From positions 15,533,427 through 15,597,426 of the forward strand of contig OX442417.1 of NCBI GenBank assembly GCA_949361645.1: 64,000 nucleotides of DNA, in the 5' to 3' direction. The notes beneath the pieces were generated by a model. The model was not told the origin of the DNA, did not search any database, and saw only the letters and a list, made by a program, of their open reading frames with translations. A program made the position numbers and the translations under genes. This document shows, piece after piece, positions 37,151 through 47,736 of the stretch (positions are counted from its first letter, which is position 1; every line of letters starts with the position of its first letter). Origin of the DNA: Spongilla lacustris (Eukaryota > Porifera > Demospongiae > Spongillida > Spongillidae).

Positions 37151-38395
37151 TTGTTCACTTATTTTCTTGCTCAATTTGATTATTTTATTTGCGTAAGTCT
37201 ATGTGTTGTGTTTATTTTACTTGTACATGGTCTTTAAGCTGTAGAAGTTTCTACTGTATTCTGCATGCCTCATGGGGACTCCGTGTTACATGTGTGGGGC
37301 GTGTAGAGGCATGATTGTACATGTGTTGTTTTCATGGTTATGATGCTGTCATCTAATATAATGTAGTGGTCTCAAAGGTCAAACTATGCGGCCACACTCC
37401 ATGCAGCACACCACTGACACAACTCAGCACACCTCATCACATTTTCCATCCAGCCAGGTGGTGAACCAACCTATATGAACATGGTCCCCTCTAGATACTA
37501 ACAGCCAGACTATCATGTGAGCAGCTTCATTGTCATGGCTACAACTTGTAATGACTCTTCTCTTGTACAGATTGGCTCCACCCACTTGCACCTCTACCCC
37601 TGTCACTAAGCTACAATTTGTTTTTTGCCTCAGGAACAATTCATCCCATGCAGGCACTGTCTCTTGCCTCCTCTCTTCCACCGCTAATTAGAATGTTGAA
37701 CCACACACAGTATGCAAAAAGTTGTATTTATGCATGCTACGTCAGATCTGGCTACGTACTTCAGTTTACTGCCACAGGGATACAATTAAACCAATGTTGT
37801 TGTCCAAGCTGTTTAATTGAGAGATCACAGTAATCCATCACCCTTTTTGAAGTGTGCATGATCGACCATCTACATACAACGATACATGTATTGCAATCGG
37901 ACCGCCGCCATGCTTGTAGTATACATAAATTGGTCGTATTCAGCGCCTTGGTACGACTCACAGAAAATAAGTCTGCTAACAAAAACAACCAAATCGCATA
38001 CAACCAGCACTTCTGTATACGTTTATACAAGTTTTTGTAACTCATGTCAGGCAAATTAACGAAAAAAAGCTTTTTGAAACCAACCACTCTAAATGGAGCG
38101 CTATTAGTCACGGGCCCGTATCATGGCGTATGTTAGCATTAAAAAGATAAAATTTATATCACTGTAGTCCTCGAAGGGTGTATAACACAGATATTCACCT
38201 GTACTGCGCTTACTTTGAACGGATTACAAAAGATAAGTCGAATTCCAATGCCACTTGTTACGCACGAAATTATGGGGACGAGACCTAATGTCCATTTTTT
38301 CAATGCAATGAAACACCCGTGAGATATATCTAGATACTACTACACAAATTTTAAAAGTACGAGTTTGAAATAACAAATCATATAACGGCATGCAG
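37151..38395. other. Unit 1 DNA, no gene seen
   Basis: From about 37900 the sequence aligns again with unit 2 (54440-54950), for example around GACGAGACCTAATGTCC at 38279 and 54815. No gene. Confidence 0.4.
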
Positions 38396-38583
38396 GGGCG
38401 GATTGGAGCGAGGGGGGGGGGGGGGTTGGGGCAACCCCCCCTTTTGTCCAAAAATACTTTTTTTCGCACGCGGACAGCCCCCCCCCCCCCCCCCCTTGCT
38501 CGTCCTGTTATTCACTAACAACCCCCCTTTTCTGAAATCCTGTATCCGCCCCTGGGGGGGGGGGGAGGGGTAAATCACTTACA
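38396..38583. repeat. GGGGCGGATTGGAGCGAG repeat with G and C homopolymers, unit 1 copy
   Basis: Reads GGGGCGGATTGGAGCGAG, then a G run, GTTGGGGCAACCC, TTTTGTCCAAAAATAC, a C run and TATCCGCCCCTG. It is the paralogue of the sequence surrounding the assembly gap in unit 2. Confidence 0.85.
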
Positions 38584-38584
38584 A

Positions 38585-38700
38585 AGGCGGGGCGGGGCGG
38601 GGCGGGGCGGGGCGGGGCGGGGCGGGGCGGGGCGGGGCGGGGCGGGGCGGGGCGGGGCGGGGCGGGGCGGGGCGGGGCGGGGCGGGGCGGGGCGGGGCGG
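38585..38700 (+). repeat. (GGGGC)n pentanucleotide expansion
   Basis: About 23 tandem GGGGC units without interruption. The orthologous position in unit 2 (55491-55502) has only two to three units, flanked by the same ACAAAGGC and CCCACCTACTCCCAGC sequences, so the expansion followed the duplication. It has strong G-quadruplex potential on the plus strand. Confidence 0.95.
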
Positions 38701-38898
38701 GCCCACCTACTCCCAGCTGGGGGGTATGGGGGAGCGCTCAGACTGGCGGCTGTAAGTTCCCCCATCGGGATCTGGGGCAGAGCCCCACTTTCAAGTCACA
38801 AGTATAATCAATACGGTATCCGTACTTAAATATTCCGATCGATATATAGATCAGAATATTGAACTACATCCTGTGGGCAGGGACATTTACAATTACCG

Positions 38899-39244
38899 CC
38901 GAAATGGGCTATTCCATTACATTGTATTTTAAAATTATACTCCCCTACAGATGATAACAAATGGTGTCCAGGGGGGTATATGGAAATTCCGAATATATCC
39001 CGGGAGGTTGTCATTTAAAGGCCTGTCCCGTGGGGTCAGAAGGCATAATAGAAGCTTGTCCAGGGGGGAGTGGAACAACATACAAGCTTGTCCAGGGGGG
39101 TGGGAGTCGTGGGACAAAATAGAGGGGGCATTTACAAGTCTGTCCCGGGGGGATCGGGGCATAATATAAGCTTGTCCAGGGGTGCTTTTCTATATTGTCC
39201 CGGGAGGGTAGGTTTGCAATTATTGTCATCTGTAGTAGGGGTGT
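38899..39244. mobile_element. MITE with internal CTTGTCCAGGGG tandem subrepeats, unit 1 (left part)
   Basis: The outer end GGGCTATTCCATTA and inner terminal motif CCCCTACAGATGA mirror the right side CATCTGTAGTAGGGGTGT and, after the 5.78-kb insertion, GGAATAGCCCAATTTG at 45047-45062. Between the ends is a degenerate tandem of roughly 35-40 bp units containing CTTGTCCAGGGG or CTGTCCCGGGG, which looks like a self-complementary CCCGGG-rich array. The unit 2 copy is 55711-56032. Confidence 0.7.
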
Positions 39245-39403
39245 CATAGGCGGCGGAGACGGGGGGGCTAGGGGGCTTTTGCCCCCCCACTTTTGCCAGA
39301 GGGGGGGCGGAAGTATCATTCAGCCCCCCCAGATTTTAGGTAGTACAGCTGTGTGAGCATGCATGACTTCCGCGAGATATAGTCTAATTAATGGTATATA
39401 GAT

Positions 39404-39431
39404 GCGCGTGCGTTATAAGTAACGCACGCGC
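39404..39431. repeat. Perfect 12-bp hairpin
   Basis: GCGCGTGCGTTA and its exact inverse separated by TAAG, near the left end of the 5.78-kb element. Confidence 0.95.
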
Positions 39432-39998
39432 TTCAATACTGATAATAGCATAAACCATAAACCGGTCATAGACCGCTTCGCTACATCGGGCTTCGTTGTC
39501 GCAATGAACTTTTGTATGGCGCTATTGCTTGCGCGTATTCTTTTTAAAATACATGCGTGAAAAATTTATTGCAGTGTCCACCGCGATATATCCCCCCTCC
39601 GCCACACCGAAAAAAATGGCCCGCGTGTTTAAACGAGCGTATCGACGTATTTGTGAACTCAGCTGCGTGCTATCCTGTTGGAGTACCAGTTCTTTCCTGA
39701 ATGTTTAAACAGGTACATGGAAGCGTTAACGAGTACGAAGAAGATGCGCTAGTTAAAATATAAACACGGGCCCTTTATAATTTACTGATTATCTCTGGTA
39801 CATGTACATATGTATTCGCACGGCAGCCGACTAATTTTTAGCGGGATTTGAAGCATAATGTGTGAAAGCTTCTGGGGTCTGGGGAGCTTACAGCGCTCCT
39901 CCCACACCACCTTGCTGGTGAGAGGGAGGTGCCTCGGGCGCTATAGTAGACGCGGAGAGTGCCGGGTGGAAACGCCGTAGCAGAAGAGCTATACTATA

Positions 39999-41654
39999 CA
40001 GTGGAGAACATGGTAGTTGGACAAATAATTTTTTCTCATAAACTTTTACTTTCGAATGGAGTATCTCAGTAGCCTTACATCTTTATTAAAATCTAATTGC
40101 ACACATCTGAGCCTATACCACTTGGCCATATAAGCTTGAAAAAGAAATAGGTCACATGACTTCTAAGGCTCGTTAATTAATTATTTAGTGACTCCTCTCC
40201 AAAACAATTTGTTCGTCGGGTTTCTCCACGCACATTGAACGGATCCCAACGAAATTGGGTTTGTAACTAAAGGACCTACGTACGCAAGTTTTCAGTCTTA
40301 CGCATCTAACATCGGACTAACGGTTGTGCCGTTATTCACAAAAAGGCGCCATTGTAGGGCCTCAAGTGTTCAGATCGACGTTTTCCCATGCGCTTTTGAT
40401 AGCTTGCAGGAATTTCAGGTTAAATCGTACGATGGGCATTCTATCGATTTAGCTACGGTATGAGCTCATTGCGATAAAACTACCGTACAAAACATGTTTT
40501 GAAACATCAGTGGCTTGGTAGTGTCGCCATTTTGAATAATTTCGATTAATTATACTATGAATATAATTTCAAACACTGCATCGGTCCGGTTATTTCTGGT
40601 TATTCCAATGGCTGAGGGCGTAGCCTGTGTTGATGGAAACGGTTCTTTTGATAACCAAACCGACGAAGCTGCACCTACCGAGTACGAGTCGATCTTCAAG
40701 ACGGGCTAGCAAGGCTGCTGTATTGACATGGACAGAGCTTAAAAAGCGACCGGAAGTCAGTCTCCACAAGGAAAGTACCCGAAGCGATTGTTGAAGCACT
40801 CTGGGAAATTCCAGGTACGTACCTGGAATATCCCAGAGTCTGATTGCTTCAACAATCGCGTCAGTTGGTGACTTGGTGTGGAGTCTGACTTCCGGTCGCT
40901 TTTTAAACTCTGTCCATGTCGATACAGCAGCCTTGCTAGCTTGTCTTGAAGATAGACTCGTACTCGGTAGGTGCAGCTTCGTCGGTTTGGTTATCAAAAG
41001 AACCGTTTCTAACTTTCTATCAACACAGGCTACGCCCTCAGCCATTGGAATAACCAGAAATAACCGGACCGACGCAGTGTTTGAAATTATATTCATAGTA
41101 TAATTAATCGAAATTATTCAAAATGGCGACACTACCAAGCCACTGATATTTCAAAACATGTTTTGTACGGTAGTTTTATCGCAATGAGCTCATACCGTAG
41201 CTAAATCGATAGAATGCTCATCGTACGATTTAACCTGAAATTCCTGCAAGCTATCAAAAGCGCATGGGAAAACGTCGATCTGAACACTTGAGGCCCTACA
41301 ATGGCGCCTTTTTGTGAATAACGGCACAACGGTTAGTCCGATGTTAGATGCGTAAGACTGAAAATTTGCGTACGTAGGTCCTTTAGTTACAAACCCAATT
41401 TCGTTGGGATCCGTTCAATATGCGTGGAGAAACCCGACGAACAAATTGTTTTGGAGAGGAGTCACTAAATAATTAATTAACGAGCCTTAGAAGTCATGTG
41501 ACCTATTTCTTTTTCAAGCTTATATGGCCAAGTGGTATAGGCTCAGATGTGTGCAATTAGATTTTAATAAAGATGTAAGGCTACTGAGATATTCCATTCG
41601 AAAGTAAAAGTTTATGAGAAAAAATTATTTGTCCAACTACCATGTTCTCCACTG
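39999..41654. mobile_element. 1.66-kb palindromic Tc1/mariner-like fold-back element
   Basis: Ends CAGTGGAGAACATGG and exact inverse, each next to TA (39997-39998 and 41655-41656), the classic Tc1/mariner target duplication and CAGT terminus. The two ~830-bp arms are inverted copies up to a perfect centre around 40812-40834 (CCAGGTACGTACCTGG), with hardly any spacer. An open frame of 168 codons across the centre on the minus strand is produced by the palindrome and resembles no transposase. A solo end of the same type (CAGTGGAGAACATCATACTT) is at about 45341. Confidence 0.88.
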
Positions 41655-41844
41655 TAGTAGGTACTTTAATAAATTGCGTTTGCGTAGGCGGAAACTGGTG
41701 ATCTAAATTTCGTCGAAAATTGTGACCGTATTTAGGATTTCTCTACGAGTGCTTAAGAAGACGCGCGCTTTGTAAAGTTGCTTGCAAGGTATTTAGGACT
41801 TTATTGCTAGAATACAGAACAAAAGGGCTAGGGGTTGCCCGATA

Positions 41845-42986
41845 CCAGGGTTGCCGAAGGCCAGCCCGGCCTGCCAGGTCGGCCTGCCAGGCCGGACATT
41901 TAGCTTGACCTGGCAGGCCGGACCGTGACCTGACAGGCCGGCAGGCCGGGATCCACCCACTTATTATAATAAATTATTAATTCATTTCGCGATGTCTATA
42001 TAGCTATATATGGGACAGTTTCCGAGATAACTTCCTATACAGTTTTATAACATTATAGAATAATCGTGTTATAACATTTGAATTGCTGTATCTGCCGAAC
42101 AATAAAGGCTATCAACTTCCTATTTTCAACACTTCATACTACACCATTGCCCTATAGGGTAAAATACATGTACACTTTTGTGTCTTGCACTTGCTCAGTA
42201 CCATCATTGCAACGTTAGATACCCCACCAAGTTCAAACCCAACATAACTTTCTGTAGGAGTAATCAAATCGCTTCAAATTCGGTTTGTAGGTAGAGAGGT
42301 CCTATATCTATCGATTTGTTCTGTTCGTTAATTTTTATGCCATACGTTACGGAGATATAGTTGAACAAACTATACGTGCACTTTTTCCCGCTCGATACGC
42401 GGCAATGATATAATCACCACCTCCCATACTTTGAGCGGGACGCGATTTGCCCAAATCATCGGCGCGAATCGAGCGGGAAAATGTGCACGTACGTAGTTTG
42501 TTCAACTACATCTCCGTAATGGATGGCATAAAAATTAACAAACAGAATAAATCGAAAGATATAGGACCTCTCTACCTACAAACCGAATTTGAAGCGATTT
42601 GATTACTCCTACAGATACAGAAACTGAGTCTGAGATACATAACATGCAGTGATGCAAACAGCGCGCTTGCTATCTAAAGACTTGTAATTAACCATGCATT
42701 GTGCTTCAGCATGACACACGCCTCCAAACGTTGAGGGAGTAGGTTCCATCTCTGGCGCTGTTGAATCAGCTTAGCTCGCGAAAACACCCGCTCGGATGGA
42801 GCTGAAGATGTATGAATTTTTAATAAATTGTTTAATAATATCATAATGTTTTGTGGTTAGCCATGAATTTTTAATAAATTGTTTAATAACATCAATTTAT
42901 CCGACCTGGCAGGCCGGCCTGGCAGGCCGGGGCTGTCAGGCCGGCCGGTCACAGGCCGGACCCCGGCCTGACTTTCGGCAACCCTG
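41845..42986. mobile_element. hAT-like non-autonomous element, copy 2, 8-bp TSD CCCGATAC
   Basis: Nearly identical over its whole length to 19125-20263 (only scattered small differences such as an extra TA near 42000), with the same CAGGGTTGCCGAA ends but different flanks: CCCGATAC at 41837-41844 and 42987-42994. Two independent insertions of one recently active family, both carrying the same internal fold-back-derived segment. Confidence 0.93.
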
Positions 42987-42994
42987 CCCGATAC

Positions 42995-44930
42995 ACTCTT
43001 GGTATCTAAATGTAAGCCAGCATACGGCGCTATTTTGTGTGCCTCGTTGATTTCCATAGTAATCGGTCGCGATTAGCCATTCCCTAGATTCTTAAAGCAC
43101 TCACTTGAGGAAGCGTTTTCCATGTTTATTAGGTCCTAGCCTATATCAGGATAAAATTTCATGAGCTTTGGATGGTGCCCAAGGGTCCATTTATCGGCAC
43201 TGGTGTTTACTGTTGGATTGCTTAGAGCTTGACATAATAATGCTTAACCTGGTATTTCTGTGTTAGAGCCCTGGGAATGAAACTTATTTTTTGTATTTTC
43301 AACGCATAGACTATCTGTTATGTTTATGTGTCAAAGAGTTGTGTGATAGTTCTATTTAATACGCACCGAATTCGTCAAGGCACGCGTTAGTTATGGAATG
43401 TATTGTACAGCATGGACCGCCATATCATTAAAAACAGCTCAATCATAAAAATATGATGGTGCCCACACAGCGTATTTTTCAAGACAATATTTTCATGTTA
43501 GTGTATCCTAGCTATGCAGTAACATTGAGAAATACATCTACCCATAACCAGCATATGCCCAGTTATTGAAGTAGCTTTGGATCAAATGGCAGGTGCTCTC
43601 CCTGAACCTTGAACTACAAAATTCTGCATGCTACAACAGAACAAGATAAGATAATAGATATTGTAGTACACTAGCTACTTGTTAAGTATACATGTATAGT
43701 AGACTCAGTTGCATGGCTACCTTGAAGGTACTTTAGCTCATCCACCAAGTATGTTTGCTGATCACAATGCACCCTTGGCCTGGCTAATTACCTTTATAGA
43801 AAAGCATCTAATGTTAAATGATGGAAACGTAAGATGTATGGAACAATGCAGTGGTTGTGTGCACACTCTCAGAACAAGCAAGAAAATATAGCCCGGTTAA
43901 ATTTTGCATCTGACAAGCTTAGAGAGTAAAGTTAGTTAGTAAACAACATGAGCACAACATTTCTATATTGCAAGATCAGCAACTTAAAGATAAGATTCAA
44001 AAGAAGGAGAACAGTTCAAGGAGGAAGATAGAAAAGAAGTTGCAATGTGTGGCAGAAAAGGAAGTGGAATTATCAAATGAGTTTCCTAATATCTCATAAT
44101 GAAAAAAAAATTAATGTAATATTTTTGAAGCGATTTATCCAACGTGTCATTATTTGTAATAATAAAATAATAAAGGTAAGCATAAACAATGCACAATAAG
44201 TAACTATACTAATAAAACGATACAGAATCCATAACAGAAGCAGCATTTCCACATTGTACTGCAACTGATTGCCTTTGTAGCAAGTAAGAGCCTACATTGC
44301 ACTCTACTGATGCCTGCCTAAGGTGATGGTCAAGCTCTCTCCTGATGTCTCAATGGCTATGGGCGTGATCAGTTATTAATGGTCTGTATATTGAACACCT
44401 ATGGTATGTGGATCATCAAAATGTGCTATACAATGGACATATAATATGTGTAAATCAATCAAAGAAGTCTCAAGTTCCTAAAGTAATTATTACACATTGG
44501 AAGAATGATGAATGTGAATAAATAGGGGAGAACATTATGATATCGCTATACGGGCTATTGCCATATTGGCAGCTAGATTATATAATAAGACACCTAAATT
44601 TAGATATAATGTGTATTTGACTCTGTGAACCTTATAAAGAGTACCTATGTTGTATTTTATGCAATTATGGCATCATTATCTTGAATACTTTTACAGTAGT
44701 TGCATGGAGAAGTCAAGCGGTCACAGTTTTTTATATCGCGGTCCATTCACATCGCGTACATTGTTAGTCACCAGCGACGTAATGTTTGAAACGTTATAAC
44801 TTTTGAAATAGTAATCTGTTTTCCGTGGCAAAAGCATATTTTTGATGCATTCAATTTGCTCTTTTAGGCTATGCATAAAAGTTCTAGTTTTATTCATTTT
44901 CAAAAAATTTTTAAAGTACCTAGCTATACT
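42995..44930. other. Interior of the 5.78-kb element, no gene recognised
   Basis: AT-rich DNA. An open stretch at 43709-43891 has no recognisable family. Any transposase of the 5.78-kb element should be here, but none is evident. Confidence 0.4.
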
Positions 44931-44941
44931 GTGGGGACCCC

Positions 44942-44975
<34 letters not shown>

Positions 44976-45169
44976 AGTATTACTTCTCCGCCCCCCCAGG
45001 TTTATTCACCTTCCGCCGCCTATGGGTGTACAGTTAAATAATGGAATAGCCCAATTTGGAAGATCGTAGCGCTGGTGTTATATAGCGTAAGAAGTCATGA
45101 ATATTTAATTACATAGGTTTTAAGGAGGGGGGACTTGGCCCCCCCCCCCCCTATAAATCCGCCCCTAAG

Positions 45170-45867
45170 CATGGCCGGAGACAAGGGGGGGGCTTGGGGG
45201 GGGGGGGGGGGGGGGGGGGGGGCTTAAGCCCCCCCCCAAATATTACCCCTAATAGTGCTAATACTAATGTTTAAATACTGATGCAATTAATTGTGGAATG
45301 CTTTTCTCCCTATGAATATCAGCTGAGTACTAAGCAGTACAGTGGAGAACATCATACTTGGCCAAATAATTTTTCTAATCCTTCCAATGGCGGTAGGTAC
45401 AGGTGGATTGTAAATGTCGCAGCCCACAGGATGTAGTTCAATATTCTGATCTATATATCGACACCGTCCGTATTACGACTATATCGATCGTCATGCCGTT
45501 CAATAATGAATGTAGTCTGGAAGCAAGGATTGTTAACATTACAATGTAATGTTAACAATCCTTGCCAATCCTTGCCAACCAAGCAAGTAATTTTTTTACT
45601 CTATTTGTTTTTAGCATGTTTCTACGCAATTATATACTATGTTTTGAGACTTGAAAAGTGCGAAAGTTGCAAAGCAGCTGCATGGGGCTCCGCCCCAGAC
45701 CCCGATGGGGAAGCTTACAGCGCTCCCCCATACCCCCTAGCTGGGAGTATATAGGCGGGCCCCCCCCTTTGACTTTGTCTATCATTCCCCCCTCGCCCCG
45801 AAATTCTGGATCGGCATCCACCCCTGAACTAAGCCCCCCCAAATCTCAAAAGTTGTCTCCGGCCATG
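45170..45867. mobile_element. 698-bp element with CATGGCCGGAGACAA ends and CTAAG TSD
   Basis: Ends CATGGCCGGAGACAA and inverse TTGTCTCCGGCCATG, flanked by CTAAG at 45165-45169 and 45868-45872. Unit 3 shows the empty site (GCCCCTAAGTATGACGAAG at about 56116). Just inside the ends are GGGGGGGGCTT and AAGCCCCCCC blocks. The interior has a G homopolymer (45199-45222), a solo Tc1-like end (45341), a perfect 20-bp hairpin (45523-45565) and the block GTGCGAAAGTTGCAAAG shared with 8287. Apparently a smaller relative of the 5.78-kb element. Confidence 0.85.
45523..45565. repeat. Perfect 20-bp hairpin, 3-nt loop
   Basis: GCAAGGATTGTTAACATTAC and its exact inverse around AAT. Confidence 0.95.
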
Positions 45868-45909
45868 CTAAGTACTAGTATGACGAAGTATAAGGTTGGC
45901 CGTACATGT

Positions 45910-46032
45910 AGTCTCGCAAGCCAGACGTACTTCGACGTACCGTACTATGACGTGGACTGGGGGCTAGCACGAGTAGTACTATTCGTGCTATAGTCCCCAG
46001 TCCACGTCATAGTGGGTCTGGCTTGCGAGACT
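45910..46032. mobile_element. MITE-like hairpin with AGTCTCGCAAGCCAGA ends
   Basis: The terminal AGTCTCGCAAGCCAGA is mirrored by TCTGGCTTGCGAGACT; the inner CTATGACGTGGACTGGGG and GCACGAGTAGTACT segments pair perfectly at the centre. A copy lacking the right outer end is at 56162-56264. Confidence 0.75.
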
Positions 46033-46078
46033 AGGTTGGCCGCATACAGTATTGGATCGTTGTAGTGTTGAAGGTCGG

Positions 46079-46190
46079 TATCCCAGACCCAATCTTAATC
46101 AGAATGCATCGCAGCTGGGGATGAATTACATTACCCCTACGCGCGCCCGTAGCGTCATCCGCAGCTGCGTTGGGTATGGGCACGAGACTA
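46079..46190. mobile_element. MITE of the TAGTCTCGTGCCCAGACCC family
   Basis: Right end GGGCACGAGACTA, left end degenerate (TATCCCAGACCCAAT), interior GCATCGCAGCTGGGGATGAA and CATCCGCAGCTGCG pairing with each other. Same family as 55356-55447. Confidence 0.7.
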
Positions 46191-46233
46191 GGGTTCCTCC
46201 CTCCCCCCCTCATGAACCTTCGCATAGTCCCAG

Positions 46234-46677
46234 GTCTCTGGTTGCCAGCTTACAACATCTTGCCTGTGCAGAGGATTCCTCGCTACATCTTACTCCTGAA
46301 GGTATGGGTGAGGTCGATAAATAGTACCTGTTCTCATGGGTGTGTTTGTGATTTACTTACTGTAAACCATGCAGCCAATCCTTTGGTGTGCCTGTCACGT
46401 GTGCAGGAGGTGATGTAACAACCGGACACAATATTACTCTTTGCAATGTCAGTTACAACACCTCTCAGCAAGCTGCCCTGTCTGCACAGATAGAAGTTGG
46501 CTGTGGATGGGGACCAGCTAGTTATCAGCTGGTGTTGTGGCACCTGGTATTAGCATTGCATTGCACCCCTGGGTTAATGGAGTGCACCATTCAAGATGCA
46601 CAGACTGCTGAGCAGCAGAGAAATGATGCCACTGCTACTCACAATCATCCAAAGAAGAAAATGAATTGTACATTTAG

Positions 46678-46769
<92 letters not shown>

Positions 46770-47216
46770 TTGTGTGTGTGTGTTTGTGTGTATTTGTGTG
46801 TGTGTGTGTTTAGATAGAATAATTACGGCATGTACATACCAGCAAGCCTGCAGTTCCCATAAAGCAGCCATTACCTGTGGGCCACCTCCCTCCCCATGAT
46901 GGCCCACTGATCTCTCCTATGGCAGGTTCAGGCCGGAGGGCCATACCATTTTGGGGTTGGGGGTTGGGGCAGGACTGTCTAATAGCAAGCATGGGAGGCT
47001 ACACCTGCAACAAGGCTGAGAAGAAGCTGTGGCTTGCCAAGCTGACGGAGACCATTTACGCGGACCTGTTGAAGTCTAGCAAGTGCTTGAAGAGGGATGA
47101 CATGAGTTCAGGTGGGAGGAGGTGCTCCTGGTTGCCATGGTAACATAAATATAAATATGTATGTCTCTTGACTCATCTTGCAGAGTGCAGGATTGCGCGC
47201 TTTTGTGTATAATGAC
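46234..47216 (+). pseudogene. Alsin (ALS2)-like fragment, unit 2: DH exon, damaged PH and MORN exons
   Basis: Exon 46234-46301 encodes LWLPAYNILPVQRIPRYILL, the invariant CR3 helix of a DH (Dbl homology) domain, with canonical splice sites. After an intron with a GT microsatellite, the PH exon reads only from YTCNKAEKKLWLAKL to its donor at 47111; its first half is replaced by unrelated sequence shared with unit 3. The MORN exon start (47184) has an extra T (GCGCTTTTGTG) and is cut off after GACGGGAG by a deletion that fuses it to intergenic DNA. This copy is clearly non-functional. It supplies the DH evidence that identifies the family. Confidence 0.7.
46679..46811 (+). repeat. GT microsatellite, unit 2 copy
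   Basis: About 130 bp of TG with TATT interruptions near the right end. It is the longest of the three paralogous copies. Confidence 0.95.
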
Positions 47217-47736
47217 GGGAGTGGGCCTTTATAGTCAATCTATACTGTGGTAGTGGTATATGTACATGTGACCCTTGACCCTACCACATCAAGAACCTTC
47301 TGCTCACTGAGTAATGGGGCCGCCCCAGTGGTGAATGACTAAGTGCAGGTTTGTGCTTTCAGATATATACTCATGTTGGAGCTGATTTGGTGGAAAAGCA
47401 TAATTGCCATTTCACAGTGAGCTACATGTATACATGGTATTTGATGTGGTAGGGTCAAGGGCCACATTTACATATACCACTAGCACATACAACATAGGCC
47501 AACCAGTAGATTAACTATTAAGGCCCATGAGGGTCCTCCTCCCCAGTGCCCTTCTCCTCAGGGACCCTAAAGGTACCCCTCCTCCATCGAGTGGTATCCT
47601 ACTTAGCCCCCCAGATGAATTCTATAGCAAACAGAAAGTGTTCGGTGCTGTGCATATCAAAGCCTAGAACAGTTAACACTTCTGAAGTATATAAAATGTC
47701 AACGAGTTACAATGAACATTACCAAGTTTAAATTGG

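Larger units (their letters stand above)
26562..39244. repeat. Segmental duplication unit 1
   Basis: Collinear with 46361-56002: alsin fragment, zinc-finger gene, small ORF, retroelement fragment and terminal GC-rich repeats recur in the same order and orientation. The left edge begins at GTAAACCATGCAGCCAATCC (26563, 46362 and 56606). Relative to unit 2 it has the fold-back element 30550-32821 and lacks 50130-50951. From about 35640 to 37900 the two units are strongly diverged. Confidence 0.85.
39245..45024. mobile_element. 5.78-kb element with CATAGGCGGCGGA ends and 5-bp TSD
   Basis: Perfect inverted ends CATAGGCGGCGGA (39245-39257, inverse at 45012-45024) are flanked by GGTGT on both sides (39240-39244 and 45025-45029). 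The continuous, unoccupied site is seen in unit 2/3 as GTAGGGGTGTATAGTTAAAT at 55995. Next to the ends are G-rich GGGGGGGCGGA blocks. The element shares its end pattern and TSD length with 45170-45867. It contains a Tc1/mariner-like fold-back (39999-41654) and a hAT-like element (41845-42986). No transposase is recognisable in the remaining AT-rich DNA (43000-44900), so it is non-autonomous or badly decayed. Confidence 0.8.

Noticed and set aside
40590..41096. 168-codon open frame across the palindrome centre
   Set aside because: The frame reads through one arm and back through the other; no similarity to a transposase, and the symmetric sequence explains its length.
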